A stretch of DNA of 64,000 nt from DATMGU01 sp035555315 (GTDB lineage Bacteria; Pseudomonadota; Alphaproteobacteria; ATCC43930; CGMCC-115725): positions 1-64,000 of the forward strand of contig DATMGU010000121.1 in the NCBI GenBank assembly GCA_035555315.1, given 5' to 3'. The notes under the pieces are model-generated. The model was given only the letters and a program-made list of their open reading frames with translations. It made no database searches and had not been told where the DNA came from. The translations under genes were made by a program, and so were the position numbers. Positions 7,982-18,794 of this stretch are shown here, one piece after another; position 1 is the first letter of the stretch, and each line of letters begins with the position of its first letter.

Positions 7982-8260
7982 TTATCGGTCGTCAAGCGAC
8001 TTTATAAGGCGGCTTTTGGGCGGAGTAACCGGGGAACAGAAAATCTGGCCGGCAGGCTCGCGGTCGACGCACGAGCGCGCGTTCGCCAGCAATTTTGTCC
8101 GCTTATTTTGATCAGGCTCATGGGCGATTATGTCAAAGGCTATGGTGCCATAGCATCCGTCGTCATTCTCGATCGTTACAACGAATCGCGTATGAGGTTG
8201 GACTACCAGCCGCATCAAACAGACTTTTATGCAGAAGAAATGCCAGTCTTGAGCGAGCTC
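7982..8260. other. Non-coding gap between the lexA control region and the end of moeA
   Basis: Together with the lexA upstream region this makes about 390 bases without a convincing gene. It is less GC-rich than its surroundings. A 78-codon minus-strand frame (7982-8218) matches nothing I know and has no obvious ribosome-binding site. No tRNA, hairpin with T-run or repeat was seen. Confidence 0.5.
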
Positions 8261-9484
8261 TTAGATCCGTGGCCCGCCCGAATCGAAGCGCAGAATCTCG
8301 ACCATCTCGCCGGCCATCGCCGGGGCGGCGTGGGGTGGGCGGATGATCAGGCAGTCGGCGTCGGCGAGGCGCGACAGCATCGAGCTGTCCTGCCGCTCGA
8401 AGGCGGTGGCGATCGTGGCGCCGTCGGTGTCGAGGGTCTTGGTCGCGCGGAGATAGTCCTGGCGCCGGTCGTTGGCGGGCAGGTCGGCACCCAGCCTGGC
8501 GCGCTCCGCCGGCCGGTCAGTCGCCGGGATGCCCAGCAGGTGGTCGATCGCCGGTTTCAGGAACAGCAAGCCGCACACCACGGTGGAGACCGGGTTGCCG
8601 GGCAGGCCGAGCAGGGGGGTGCCGGCCAGGCTGCCGAACATCAGCGGCTTGCCCGGCCGCATCGCGATGTTCCAGAAGTCGAGCGTCAGCCCCGCTTCGC
8701 CGAGGGCGGAGCGGATCAGGTCGTGCTCGCCGACCGAGGCGCCGCCGGTGGTGACCAGCAGATCGGCGCCGGCCGCACCGGCGGCCCGGTCGCGCAAGGC
8801 GCCGGGCTCGTCGGGCGCGATGCCGAGCTGGATCGGGATGCCGCCGCAAGCCTCGATCAAGGCCGCCAGCGCGAAGCCGTTGGAGCTGACGATCTGGTTC
8901 GGGCCGACCGGCTCGCCGGGCAGAACGACCTCGTCGCCGGTCGGCAAGATGGCGATGCGCGGCTTGCGGCGGACCGTGAGCCAGGGCCGATTCATCGCCG
9001 CCGCCAGGCCGATATCCCGGGCGCTCAGCACCCGGCCGGCGCGCAAACCCACTTCACCCTCGCGGAAATCCAGCCCGGCCGGGCGGATGTATCGGCCGGG
9101 GCCGGCGGCTTCCGTGACCAGCACTTCCCTGGGGGGGCCGTCGATCGCCTCGGTATCTTCCTGGATGACGATGCAATCGGCGCCGTCCGGCACCGGTGCG
9201 CCGGTGAAGATGCGCGCGGCTTCGCCCGGGCCGATCGACCCGTCATGCCGTCCGCCGGCCTGGATGTAGCCGACGACGCGTAGCCGGGCGGGCAGGGCGG
9301 TGAGATCGGCCGAGCGCGCCGCGTAGCCATCCATCGCTGAGACGGCGAAAGGCGGTTGGGTGCGCCGGGCGACCAGATCCTCGGCCAATACGCGGCCGAA
9401 GCCCTGGCCGACCGGGATGATTTCGGTCGAAACCGGCGCCAGGCCGGCCAACACGCGCGCCAGCGCCTCGGCGACGGAAATCAT
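8261..9484 (-). CDS. moeA: Molybdopterin molybdenumtransferase MoeA
   Basis: About 407 residues from MISVAEAL. MoeA inserts molybdate into adenylylated molybdopterin to make Mo-cofactor. Seen: PPFAVSAMDGYA near residue 50 (substrate-binding DGYA), IARIL-type core with IFTGAPVPDGADCIV, ILPTGDEV, TTGGASVGEHDL and GLPGNPVS, all family signatures in the right order. I chose the ATG at 9484 because it overlaps the moaC stop by 4 bases (ATGA); a start 6 codons further upstream is also in frame. Last gene of trpGDC-moaC-moeA. Confidence 0.95.
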   Translation of the reverse strand: MISVAEALARVLAGLAPVSTEIIPVGQGFGRVLAEDLVARRTQPPFAVSAMDGYAARSADLTALPARLRVVGYIQAGGRHDGSIGPGEAARIFTGAPVPDGADCIVIQEDTEAIDGPPREVLVTEAAGPGRYIRPAGLDFREGEVGLRAGRVLSARDIGLAAAMNRPWLTVRRKPRIAILPTGDEVVLPGEPVGPNQIVSSNGFALAALIEACGGIPIQLGIAPDEPGALRDRAAGAAGADLLVTTGGASVGEHDLIRSALGEAGLTLDFWNIAMRPGKPLMFGSLAGTPLLGLPGNPVSTVVCGLLFLKPAIDHLLGIPATDRPAERARLGADLPANDRRQDYLRATKTLDTDGATIATAFERQDSSMLSRLADADCLIIRPPHAAPAMAGEMVEILRFDSGGPRI

Positions 9485-9963
9485 GGCGCGGGCCGCTCCC
9501 AAACGCCTGATTTGCCGCCGGATTTATGGGTGAGACCAATCTCGCCGATGGTCATGCCGCGATCCACCGCCTTGCACATGTCATAGACCGTGAGCGCCGC
9601 CACGCTCACCGCCGTCAGGGCCTCCATCTCCACGCCGGTCCGGCCGGTCAGCCGGCAGGTCGCGGTGATGTCGACCGCGTTTCGGCCTGGATCGGAGGTG
9701 AGGTCGACGGTGACCGAGGTCAAGCCCAGCGGATGGCACAGCGGAATGAGATCGGCGGTGCGCTTGGCCGCCATGATGCCGGCGAGGCGTGCCACCGCCA
9801 GCACATCGCCCTTCTTGACGCCGCCGCCGCGGATAAGCTCCAGCGTGGCCGGCGCCATGAACACACTGCCCCGGGCGATCGCCACCCGCTCGGTCTCCGG
9901 CTTGGCCGAGACATCGACCATCACGGCGCGGCCCTGGGCGTCGAAATGGGTGAGTTCGGTCAC
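9481..9963 (-). CDS. moaC: Cyclic pyranopterin monophosphate synthase MoaC
   Basis: 160 residues. MoaC converts the MoaA product to cyclic pyranopterin monophosphate, the first stable intermediate of molybdenum cofactor. Family motifs: MVDVSAKPET near the N-terminus, KKGDVLAVARLAGIMAAKRT, then LIPLCHPL and TGVEMEALTAVSVAALTVYDMCK, carrying the conserved active-site His, Glu and Lys. It overlaps trpC and moeA by 4 bases on both sides, so translation is probably coupled along the operon. Confidence 0.97.
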   Translation of the reverse strand: MTELTHFDAQGRAVMVDVSAKPETERVAIARGSVFMAPATLELIRGGGVKKGDVLAVARLAGIMAAKRTADLIPLCHPLGLTSVTVDLTSDPGRNAVDITATCRLTGRTGVEMEALTAVSVAALTVYDMCKAVDRGMTIGEIGLTHKSGGKSGVWERPAP

Positions 9964-10757
9964 GCGGCACCGCTCAGTAGGGCGCGGGTCGCGGCGGTCA
10001 CATCCGGCTGCCGCATCAGCGACTCGCCGATCAGGAAGCAGTGCACGCCGATCGCCGCCATGCGGGCGAGATCGCCGGGACCGCCGAGGCCACTTTCGCA
10101 GACGACCAGCCGGTCGGCGGGCAGGCCGGGAGCCAGCCGCTCGGTGGTCGCGAGATCGATCTCCAGGGTCTTGAGGTCGCGGTTGTTGATGCCGATCAGT
10201 GTCGTGCGCAGCGCCAGCGCCCGATCGAGCTCGGCGGCGTCATGCACCTCGACCAGCACGTCGAGACCGTAATCGAGGGCCGCCGCTTCCAGCTCGGCTG
10301 CCTGGGTGTCGTCGAGGGCCGCCATGATCAGCAAAATACAATCGGCCCCGATCGCCCGCGCCTCGGCGATCTGCCAGGGGTCGATCATGAAATCCTTGCG
10401 CAGGATCGGCAGATCGACCGCCGCGCGGGCGGCGGCGAGGTCGGCGGGGCTACCCTGGAAATAGGGCTGATCGGTCAGCACCGAGAGGCAGCAGGCGCCC
10501 CCCACCTTGTAAGCGACCGCGAGCGTCGCCGGATCGAAATCCGCCCGGATCAATCCTCGACTGGGTGAGGCGCGTTTGATCTCGGCGATCAGCGCGGGGC
10601 GATCGGTGGCGACCCTGCCGCGCAACGCCGCGATGAAGCCGCGTGGCGCCGGGGTCTGCCGGGCGGCTTCATCCAGACTGGCGAGCGATCGCACCTGGCG
10701 CGCCGCCGTGACATGCTCGCGCTTATCGGCCAGGATGCGTCGCAGCACGTCGCTCAT
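9960..10757 (-). CDS. trpC: Indole-3-glycerol phosphate synthase TrpC
   Basis: 265 residues, single-function TIM barrel without a fused TrpF. Conserved motifs: LIAEIKRASPSRG (catalytic Lys on strand 2), CLSVLTDQPYFQGS, LPILRKDFMIDPWQI, LVEVHDAAELDRAL, IGINNRDLKTLEID and VCESGL. It catalyses ring closure of CdRP to indole-3-glycerol phosphate. Overlaps trpD and moaC by 4 bases each. Confidence 0.97.
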   Translation of the reverse strand: MSDVLRRILADKREHVTAARQVRSLASLDEAARQTPAPRGFIAALRGRVATDRPALIAEIKRASPSRGLIRADFDPATLAVAYKVGGACCLSVLTDQPYFQGSPADLAAARAAVDLPILRKDFMIDPWQIAEARAIGADCILLIMAALDDTQAAELEAAALDYGLDVLVEVHDAAELDRALALRTTLIGINNRDLKTLEIDLATTERLAPGLPADRLVVCESGLGGPGDLARMAAIGVHCFLIGESLMRQPDVTAATRALLSGAA

Positions 10758-11800
10758 GGGGCGGGACCATCCGGTTCGGGCCGCGCCCGAGTGATCTTGA
10801 TCAGCCGATCGAGCGCGCGCTGTGCCGCACCGCTATCGATCGCGGCGCCGCCCATGGCGACGCCCGCGGCGAGATCGGGAACCCGGCCGGCGACGATCAG
10901 GGCGGCGGCGGCGTTCAGCAGGACCACGTCGCGGATCGGCCCTTTGGTGCCGCCCAGCAGCGCGCGCATGATCCGGGCATTGTCCGAGGGATCGCCGCCC
11001 GCCAAATCTTCCTTGCGGGCCAGCGGCAGACCCGCATCCTTGGGATGGACGGTGAAGCTGCGCACGGCGGTGCCGTCCCAGCTCGCGACTTCCGAGACGC
11101 CGGTCGTGGTCAGCTCGTCGATGCCATCGCCATGCACGACCCAGCAGGCCTCGCTGCCCAGCCGGCCGAACACCTCGGCGAGCGGCCGGACCCAATGGGG
11201 GGCGTAGACGCCGGCCAATTGCCGCTTGACGCCGGCCGGGTTGGACAGCGGCCCGAGCAGGTTGAAGATCGTCCGCGTGCCGAGCTCGACCCGCGTCGGC
11301 GCCACGTGCCGGGTCGCGGCATGGTGGCGCGGCGCCATCAGAAAGCAGATGCCGATTTCGGTCAGGCAGGCTTGGACCTGACTCATCGGCGTGTCGATAT
11401 CGACGCCCAGCGCCGCCAGCACATCCGCCGAGCCGGAGCGCGACGAGAGGTTGCGGTTGCCATGCTTGGCGATCGGCACGCCCGACCCGGCGATGACGAA
11501 GGCGGCCGCCGTGGAGATGTTGAAGCTGCCGCTGGAATCGCCGCCGGTGCCGGCGGTATCCACGCAGCCGGGCGGGGCGACGATCGGCAGGGCCTTGGCG
11601 CGCATGATTCGGGCGGCACCGGCGATCTCGTCGACGGTTTCGCCGCGCACCCGCAGCGCCATCAGAAAGCCGCCCATCTGCGCCGGCGTGGCATCGCCCG
11701 ACATCATCGCCTCGAACGCGGTCTCTGCCTCGGCTTGCGTCAGGCTGCGACCCGAGGCGACCTCCGCCAGCCAGGTCTTGAACGGAAGCTCAGCGGTCAT
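10754..11800 (-). CDS. trpD: Anthranilate phosphoribosyltransferase TrpD
   Basis: 348 residues. Attaches phosphoribose from PRPP to anthranilate. Seen: MGGFLMALRVRGETVDEIAG in the helical N-domain, the glycine-rich PRPP loop DTAGTGGDSSGSFNIST, KHGNRNLSSRSGSADVL, and FLMAPRHHAATRHV. Full length. Sits between trpG and trpC with 4-base overlaps. Confidence 0.97.
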   Translation of the reverse strand: MTAELPFKTWLAEVASGRSLTQAEAETAFEAMMSGDATPAQMGGFLMALRVRGETVDEIAGAARIMRAKALPIVAPPGCVDTAGTGGDSSGSFNISTAAAFVIAGSGVPIAKHGNRNLSSRSGSADVLAALGVDIDTPMSQVQACLTEIGICFLMAPRHHAATRHVAPTRVELGTRTIFNLLGPLSNPAGVKRQLAGVYAPHWVRPLAEVFGRLGSEACWVVHGDGIDELTTTGVSEVASWDGTAVRSFTVHPKDAGLPLARKEDLAGGDPSDNARIMRALLGGTKGPIRDVVLLNAAAALIVAGRVPDLAAGVAMGGAAIDSGAAQRALDRLIKITRARPEPDGPAP

Positions 11801-12393
11801 GCGACCCTCCGCCCGGCGCTATCGCGGCCGGTGGCGATGGCCAGGAAATTGCCGATCAGCGCGTGGCCGGCCTCCGACGCGATGCTTTCGGGGTGGAACT
11901 GCACGCCATGGATCGGCCGGTCGCGATGGCGCAACCCCATGATCAAGCCGTCATCGGTTTCGGCATTGACGATCAACTCGTCGGGCAGGTCGCGGCGCTC
12001 GACCACCAGCGAGTGATAGCGCGTCGCGGCGAAGCCCTCGGGCAGGCCGGCGAAGACGCCGGTGCCGTCATGGCGCATCGCGCTGATCTTGCCATGCATC
12101 GGCGCCGGTGCCCGCGCCACGACACCGCCGAACGCGGCGCCGATCGCCTGATGACCCAGGCAGACGCCGAACAGCGGGATACTCCCGGCACGGCGGACCA
12201 GCTCGACCGTGATGCCGGCATCTTCGGGACGGCCGGGACCGGGCGAGATCACGATGCCCTGCGGCGCCAACGCCAGGACGCCCTCGACATCGATCGCATC
12301 GTTACGCCACACCACCGTCTCGGCACCGAGCTCGCCCAGCACGTGCCAGAGATTGTAGGTGAAGCTGTCGTAGTTATCGATGAGCAGGAACAT
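11797..12393 (-). CDS. trpG: Anthranilate synthase glutaminase subunit TrpG (aminodeoxychorismate synthase component II type)
   Basis: 198 residues, class-I glutamine amidotransferase. It starts LLIDNYDSFTYNLW; the nucleophile Cys is in FGVCLGHQAIG and the His-Glu pair in GVQFHPESIAS. It supplies ammonia to TrpE for anthranilate, and in many bacteria also to PabB. First gene of trpGDC-moaC-moeA; trpE is about 3.5 kb away with ppiD. I saw no tandem Trp codons upstream, so no leader-peptide attenuator. Confidence 0.95.
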   Translation of the reverse strand: MFLLIDNYDSFTYNLWHVLGELGAETVVWRNDAIDVEGVLALAPQGIVISPGPGRPEDAGITVELVRRAGSIPLFGVCLGHQAIGAAFGGVVARAPAPMHGKISAMRHDGTGVFAGLPEGFAATRYHSLVVERRDLPDELIVNAETDDGLIMGLRHRDRPIHGVQFHPESIASEAGHALIGNFLAIATGRDSAGRRVA

Positions 12394-12538
12394 CGGCCGG
12401 AACAGTGCATGCTTGGAAAGGCGCCCGGTATAGCAGGTCGATCTTGGCCCCGAAAGCCGCGGATTCGGCGTGCGAGGCGCATGAGCGTGCCATTTCCGCC
12501 CCTGTCGCGGCCAGGCGAATCGCTTTAGACAAGGTTCC

Positions 12539-12558
12539 GCGCGGCGCTAGGGCCGCGC
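12539..12558. other. GC-rich hairpin in the trpG / deacetylase divergent region
   Basis: GCGCGGC, 6-base loop, GCCGCGC form a perfect 7-base stem 19 bases before the deacetylase start codon and 146 bases before trpG. It could affect the leader of either mRNA, but there is no T-run and no function can be assigned. Confidence 0.3.
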
Positions 12559-12576
12559 CCGACGACACGGTACGGC

Positions 12577-13731
12577 ATGGCGCAGACCCGGAAAAAGCCT
12601 CAGAAAAAGCGTAGCCCGTCGACCAAGCGCCCGTTGCGCCGGTGGTGGCCGATCCTGGCCGCCACGATCGGCGGCATCGCGCTGGGTGCCGTCGTCGTCA
12701 CCGTGTTTCCGAGCCACCGGCAGATCCACCCCGTGATGGTGGCCGGGCATCAGGCTGCGACGCCCGGCCCCTCGGTGGCGTCTCACCCCGCGCCACCGCC
12801 TGCCGCCACCCCCTCCCGGCAGATCGCCGAGGAGGAGATGGATTATGACGAAGAGACCGCCCACCCACCCCAGATGGCGAGCCTGCCGCCCGCCCATGCC
12901 CCGATCGAGCCGCCCGCCGCCGCGCCGCCCGTTGCGATGCCACCCACCGCGTCCGTGCCGGTCCCGCCCGTGCCGGGGGATACGCTGCCCTGGCTGCGCC
13001 ACGCGGTGCCCGCCCGGCCTTACGAAGGTAAGCCGTTGATCGCCGTCGTGATCGACGATATGGGGTTGGACCGGCCGCGCAGCGCCGCGGCCATCGCCCT
13101 GCCGGCGCCGCTCACCATGTCGTTCATGACCTATGCGCAGGACCTGCAGCAGCAGACCGCCGCCGCCCGCGCCCACGGCCATGAATTGATGGTGCATATC
13201 CCGATGGAGCCGGTCGGCAGCCGCATCGATCCCGGACCGAACGCCTTGAAGATCGGCCAGGACACGGCGGAGATCCGGCGCCTGATGGAATGGGATCTCA
13301 CTCGGTTCGACGGCTTCGTCGGCATCAACAACCACATGGGCAGCCGCTTCACCGCGTCGAGCGACGGTATGGTGCCGGTCATCGAGGCGGTACGCGCCCA
13401 TGGCGTGTTCTTCCTGGACAGCCGGACAACGGCCCAGACGGTCGGCGCCTCGCTCGCCCAGAGCATGGGCGTGCCGCATGCCCAGCGCGACGTGTTCCTC
13501 GATGACGGCATCACCCAGGCCGGTGTGACCGAGCAGATCGCCGTGCTGGAAACCATCGCCCGACGCCAGGGGGCGGCGATCGCCATCGGCCATCCGCGGG
13601 ACGCGACCCTGGCGGTGCTTGCACGCTGGCTGCCGACCGCCGAGGCGCGCGGCTTCCAACTCGTCCCGGTCAGCACGATCGTCCGTCGCAACCAGACACT
13701 GGCCGCCAAGGCGCCACATCCGGCGGGGTGA
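12577..13731 (+). CDS. Divergent polysaccharide deacetylase family protein (YibQ-type)
   Basis: 384 residues. A basic N-terminus is followed by one membrane segment (about 22-45) and a Pro/Ala-rich linker to about 140, so the catalytic domain is held in the periplasm. The domain begins IAVVIDDMGLDRPR and contains ELMVHIPMEP, GINNHMGSRFT and FFLDSRTTAQT, the marks of the divergent deacetylase (DUF610) family, which has a carbohydrate-esterase-4-like fold. Its substrate is not established; family members usually sit near envelope-modelling genes. It is followed 1 base later by the 2H phosphoesterase gene. Confidence 0.85.
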   Translation: MAQTRKKPQKKRSPSTKRPLRRWWPILAATIGGIALGAVVVTVFPSHRQIHPVMVAGHQAATPGPSVASHPAPPPAATPSRQIAEEEMDYDEETAHPPQMASLPPAHAPIEPPAAAPPVAMPPTASVPVPPVPGDTLPWLRHAVPARPYEGKPLIAVVIDDMGLDRPRSAAAIALPAPLTMSFMTYAQDLQQQTAAARAHGHELMVHIPMEPVGSRIDPGPNALKIGQDTAEIRRLMEWDLTRFDGFVGINNHMGSRFTASSDGMVPVIEAVRAHGVFFLDSRTTAQTVGASLAQSMGVPHAQRDVFLDDGITQAGVTEQIAVLETIARRQGAAIAIGHPRDATLAVLARWLPTAEARGFQLVPVSTIVRRNQTLAAKAPHPAG

Positions 13732-13732
13732 G

Positions 13733-14266
13733 ATGGCGCTGTTCGTTGTCGCATACCCGATTATCGATGCCACAGCGCTGGAGCGGATCGAGGCGGTGCG
13801 GCGGCTTCACGATCCGGTCGGTCATGCCAAGATCCGTCCGCATGTGACCTTGGCCTTCGCGCTCCATGGGGTCGCCCCCGAAACGGTCGCGTCGGCCGCG
13901 CGTGAGGCGGCGGCGGGACCGATCGGCATCGCCCTGCGCGCGGTCATGGCGATGCCCGATCTGGTTGCTGGAGGTCATCTGGTCTATTTGGTGCCGGACA
14001 CTGGTTTCGCGGCATTGGTGGCGCTGCATCGGCGGCTGCATGCCGGGGTTTTGGCGCCGTTTCGTCGACTGGATATCCCCTTCGTGCCGCATATCACGTT
14101 GAGCGCCCGATTGGACGCCGCGCCAGCCGACAAACTGGCCGTCGATCTGGCTGGAGCGGGCCTCGATTGCGATGGTCATATCGAGCAATTGACGATTGTC
14201 GACTTAACTGGCGACAAAGCGATCAACGTAGGAGAAATCCCGCTATTGCGGATGACGGCAATATGA
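13733..14266 (+). CDS. 2'-5' RNA ligase / 2H phosphoesterase superfamily protein
   Basis: 177 residues with the two HxT motifs that define the 2H fold: HVT at residues 37-39 and HIT at 120-122. Such enzymes hydrolyse or form 2'-5' or cyclic phosphodiester bonds in RNA or nucleotides. The exact reaction cannot be assigned. The start codon is 1 base after the deacetylase stop (TGAGATG), with no ribosome-binding site of its own outside the upstream gene, so translation is likely coupled. Confidence 0.75.
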   Translation: MALFVVAYPIIDATALERIEAVRRLHDPVGHAKIRPHVTLAFALHGVAPETVASAAREAAAGPIGIALRAVMAMPDLVAGGHLVYLVPDTGFAALVALHRRLHAGVLAPFRRLDIPFVPHITLSARLDAAPADKLAVDLAGAGLDCDGHIEQLTIVDLTGDKAINVGEIPLLRMTAI

Positions 14267-14277
14267 AAGATGAGGCT

Positions 14278-14299
14278 TTGGGGTGCGATTCACCCCCAA
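14278..14299. terminator. Hairpin between convergent 2H-phosphoesterase and trpE genes
   Basis: TTGGGGTG, loop CGATT, CACCCCCAA pair with a single bulged C. It lies in the 77-base gap between two gene 3' ends and could serve both strands. No T-run follows, so it is only a candidate. Confidence 0.35.
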
Positions 14300-14343
14300 C
14301 CATTGGGAACGAGGTCGACCGCGAGGCTTGGCCCCTTGTGGGC

Positions 14344-15873
<1,530 letters not shown>

Positions 15874-15895
15874 CGGCCTGCTCAGGACACTTGGT

Positions 15896-17782
15896 TCAGA
15901 ACAACTGGTCGACGACGGCGCGGTTGACCTTGACCGGGTAGCGCTTGCGCAGCGCCTGTTCATAGGTCGCCGCGAGATCGCCGCCGATCGCCTGGGTCAA
16001 TTGCCGCTCGATATCCGCCGTGACGACCGCGTCGCCGGTTGGGTCGGCCGGCTTGATCTCCTTCAACTGCGCGATGTACTCGCCGTCCGGTGTCGTCGCG
16101 GTGCCGATCGTACCGACCGGGCCCGCGAACAGCTTGCTGACGGCACCCGGGGGCAACGGCACTTCGCTGGTCGGCGCCGTCTTGATGAAGGGCGCCGTGG
16201 TGGTCACCGTCAGCTTCGCGGCGACCGCCACGGTTGCCAGCGGCTTGTCCGGGGTGATCTCGGCGACCAACGCCTTCGCCCGCTCGGCCGATTTGGCGGC
16301 GCGCAGGTCGTTCACCACGGCGGTCTTGACGACGGCCGCCACGGTTTCGAACGGCTTGGGCGCCGGCGGGGCGACCGTATCGGTCTTGGTGACATAGAGG
16401 CCGCCATCCGGGGTTTCCTGGATCGCGCTGGTCTGTCCGGCCGGTGTCTCGAACACCGTCCGCAGAACCAGGTCGGACGAGATCGGAAAGTCCGGCACGA
16501 CCGCGTTCTTCGGGTCATGGCCGGTCCCATCGATCGCCGCGACGGTGAAGCTCTTGAGCGAGAACTGCTTGGCGAGGCTCGCCAGATCGGTACCGCCGGC
16601 AAGCGCGTCCTCCAGCTTGTTCGACAGCTTGCTGATCGCCTCGGCCGCCGCTTCGTGCTTGGCGTCCTTCAGCAACTGGTCCTTCACCGCCTCGAAGGTA
16701 TCCACCCCGCCCGGGGTCACCGCCGTCACCTTGATCAAGTTCCAGCCGAAACCGGTATGGACCGGCTCGGATACCTTGCCGGCATCGAGCGTGAAGGCCG
16801 GTTCCGCGACATCCGGCGGCAGCTCCTGCTTGGTCACGTCGCCGAGATCGATGGTCTTCTCGTCCTGCTTCGCCACGTCGGCCGCGACCTTGGCGAAGTC
16901 CTGACCGCCATCGAGCGCCGCCTTGGCCGTCTTCGCCGCCGCCTCATCCGGCAGGATCATCTGCTCGACATGCCGGCGTTCCGGCTTGGTGAACTCGTCC
17001 AGGCGCTGCTGGTATTCATCCTTCAGCTTGTCGTCGGAGATGGCGAGACCCGCATCGAGATCGCTGGGCAGAACGGATACCAAGGTGAAGCCGCGATATT
17101 CCGGCGCGCTGAACCGCTCCGGATGCTGGTCGTAATAGGCCTTCACCGCGGCATCGTCGGGAGCCGCGATATCGGTCATCTGATCGTTGCGGATCAGCAC
17201 CCAGTCGGCCACGCGCTTTTCGTTGCGCGCCCGAAACAGCGCATCGACCAGCACCTTCGGCACCTGGGCGTTGCTCTGCGCCAGATCGGCGAGGTAGCCG
17301 CGCGGCAGATCGTCGCGCAGCAGGGCGATGTATTTCGCCTCGGTAAGGTTGTTCGCCGCCATCAGCCGGTTGAACGTGTCGCGGTCGAACTTGCCGTCGG
17401 CGCCGCGGAACACCGGATTGCCGACGATCTCGTCGCGGATCGTCTGGTCGCCGATTTCGAGATCGAGCCGCTTGCTCTCCTGGTCCATCGTGCTGCGCGT
17501 CGCGAGATCGTCGATCACGCGGTTGACCAGGCCCAGTTGTTTCGCGGTGGCGCGGTCGAGCGAGCCGCCGAACATCGGGCGCAGCCGCGCCATCTCCGAT
17601 TCGAGCTGGTTTTGCACCGCGTCGGCGCGGATCGGCACGCCGCCGACGGTGGCGACCGTCGTGTCCTGGTTGTTGCTGCGGAACAAATCGCCGATGCCCC
17701 AGACGCCAAAGCTGAGAATCAGCAGCACGAAGAGGATCTTGACGACGAAAGATCCGGCTTTGGAGCGCATGGCTTGGAGCAT
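15896..17782 (-). CDS. ppiD: SurA N-terminal / parvulin-type peptidyl-prolyl isomerase PpiD
   Basis: About 628 residues. One membrane helix near the N-terminus (about 12-32, FVVKILFVLLILSFGVWGIG) anchors the protein in the inner membrane with the rest in the periplasm. A SurA_N-like chaperone domain (about 40-180) is followed by a parvulin rotamase domain (about 265-360, RHVEQMILPDE through FGWNLIKV) and a C-terminal domain. It helps secreted proteins leaving the Sec channel, which fits the nearby secG. An ATG at 17770 is an alternative start. Confidence 0.88.
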   Translation of the reverse strand: MLQAMRSKAGSFVVKILFVLLILSFGVWGIGDLFRSNNQDTTVATVGGVPIRADAVQNQLESEMARLRPMFGGSLDRATAKQLGLVNRVIDDLATRSTMDQESKRLDLEIGDQTIRDEIVGNPVFRGADGKFDRDTFNRLMAANNLTEAKYIALLRDDLPRGYLADLAQSNAQVPKVLVDALFRARNEKRVADWVLIRNDQMTDIAAPDDAAVKAYYDQHPERFSAPEYRGFTLVSVLPSDLDAGLAISDDKLKDEYQQRLDEFTKPERRHVEQMILPDEAAAKTAKAALDGGQDFAKVAADVAKQDEKTIDLGDVTKQELPPDVAEPAFTLDAGKVSEPVHTGFGWNLIKVTAVTPGGVDTFEAVKDQLLKDAKHEAAAEAISKLSNKLEDALAGGTDLASLAKQFSLKSFTVAAIDGTGHDPKNAVVPDFPISSDLVLRTVFETPAGQTSAIQETPDGGLYVTKTDTVAPPAPKPFETVAAVVKTAVVNDLRAAKSAERAKALVAEITPDKPLATVAVAAKLTVTTTAPFIKTAPTSEVPLPPGAVSKLFAGPVGTIGTATTPDGEYIAQLKEIKPADPTGDAVVTADIERQLTQAIGGDLAATYEQALRKRYPVKVNRAVVDQLF

Positions 17783-17920
17783 GGAAAGGCGACCGTTATA
17801 AAGGTGATGGCATCGGGCCGCGGCCGAGACCGTGTGCGGGCAAGGGCTGAGCCCGACGCTCGCGCAAGCGAGGCGCGACCATAATGCCCGGCCCGCGCGC
17901 GCCGCAACCGGGAAAAAAGG

Positions 17921-18700
17921 ATGAGTGATTTGGCGATACGACCATTGGTTGCCGGCAATTGGAAGATGAACGGCCGTCTGGCCGATGGCACGGCCCTCGC
18001 CCGCGAGGTGGCGACGCGCGCCGCGGCGGCGGGAACGGCCTTGTCCTGCGACGTGCTGGTCTGCCCGCCGGCGACCCTGCTGACGGTGGTCGGCGCGGCC
18101 CTCGCCGGCAGCGGCGTGGCGCTGGGCGCGCAGGATTGCCATTGGCTGCCCAAGGGTGCCCATACCGGTGACATCTCGGCGCCGATGCTGGCCGATATGG
18201 GATGCTCCTACGTCATCCTCGGCCATTCGGAGCGGCGCGCCCTGCATCACGAGGACGACGCCACGGTCGGCGCCAAGGCGTCGGCGGCCCTCGATGCCGG
18301 GCTGATCCCGGTGATCTGCGTCGGCGAAACCGCGGCGCAGTACCAGGCGAAGGAGACCCTCGCGGTGATCGAGCGGCAGGTCATCGGATCGGTGCCGCCG
18401 GACGCCCTGCCGGCGAAGCTGGTCGTGGCCTATGAGCCGGTCTGGGCGATCGGCACCGGCCTCACGCCGACGGCATCCGAGATCGACGCGGTGCATGCCC
18501 ACATCCGCGCCGTGCTGGGCCGGTTGCTGCCCGGCGGCGAGCAGGTGCGGATCCTCTATGGCGGCTCGGTCAAGCCGTCGAACGCCCCGGAATTCATGGC
18601 GCTGCCGCATGTCGACGGCGCCCTGTTGGGCGGTGCCAGCCTGGTGGCGGAGGATTTCTGGGCAGTGGTGAACAGCGTGCCGATGCGGACGGGGGGCTAG
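17921..18700 (+). CDS. tpiA: Triose-phosphate isomerase
   Basis: 259 residues, TIM barrel. Active-site residues are all visible: Lys in AGNWKMN, His in VILGHSERR and Glu in VAYEPVWAIGTG, plus the phosphate loop LYGGSVKPSN. Interconverts dihydroxyacetone phosphate and glyceraldehyde 3-phosphate. Divergent from ppiD, 138 bases between starts, and followed by secG as in many alphaproteobacteria. Confidence 0.97.
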   Translation: MSDLAIRPLVAGNWKMNGRLADGTALAREVATRAAAAGTALSCDVLVCPPATLLTVVGAALAGSGVALGAQDCHWLPKGAHTGDISAPMLADMGCSYVILGHSERRALHHEDDATVGAKASAALDAGLIPVICVGETAAQYQAKETLAVIERQVIGSVPPDALPAKLVVAYEPVWAIGTGLTPTASEIDAVHAHIRAVLGRLLPGGEQVRILYGGSVKPSNAPEFMALPHVDGALLGGASLVAEDFWAVVNSVPMRTGG

Positions 18701-18794
18701 CCAGCCCGCGCGGAACGGACTAGAACCCGCCGGGATTCTTTTCGCTCGCCATGCCGTGGCGAGCCGCTACGCATTAGGACAAAGCCCACCCGTC

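Noticed and set aside
7982..8218. 78-codon minus-strand frame between lexA and moeA
   Set aside because: No ribosome-binding site, no family, and it ends at the LexA box; left as non-coding.
12394..12576. Tryptophan attenuator before trpG
   Set aside because: No tandem Trp codons or short leader frame found on the minus strand; only an unassigned hairpin.
16001..17884. 627-codon plus-strand frame opposite ppiD
   Set aside because: Composition typical of an antisense shadow in GC-rich DNA; PpiD on the other strand has a membrane helix and a rotamase domain.
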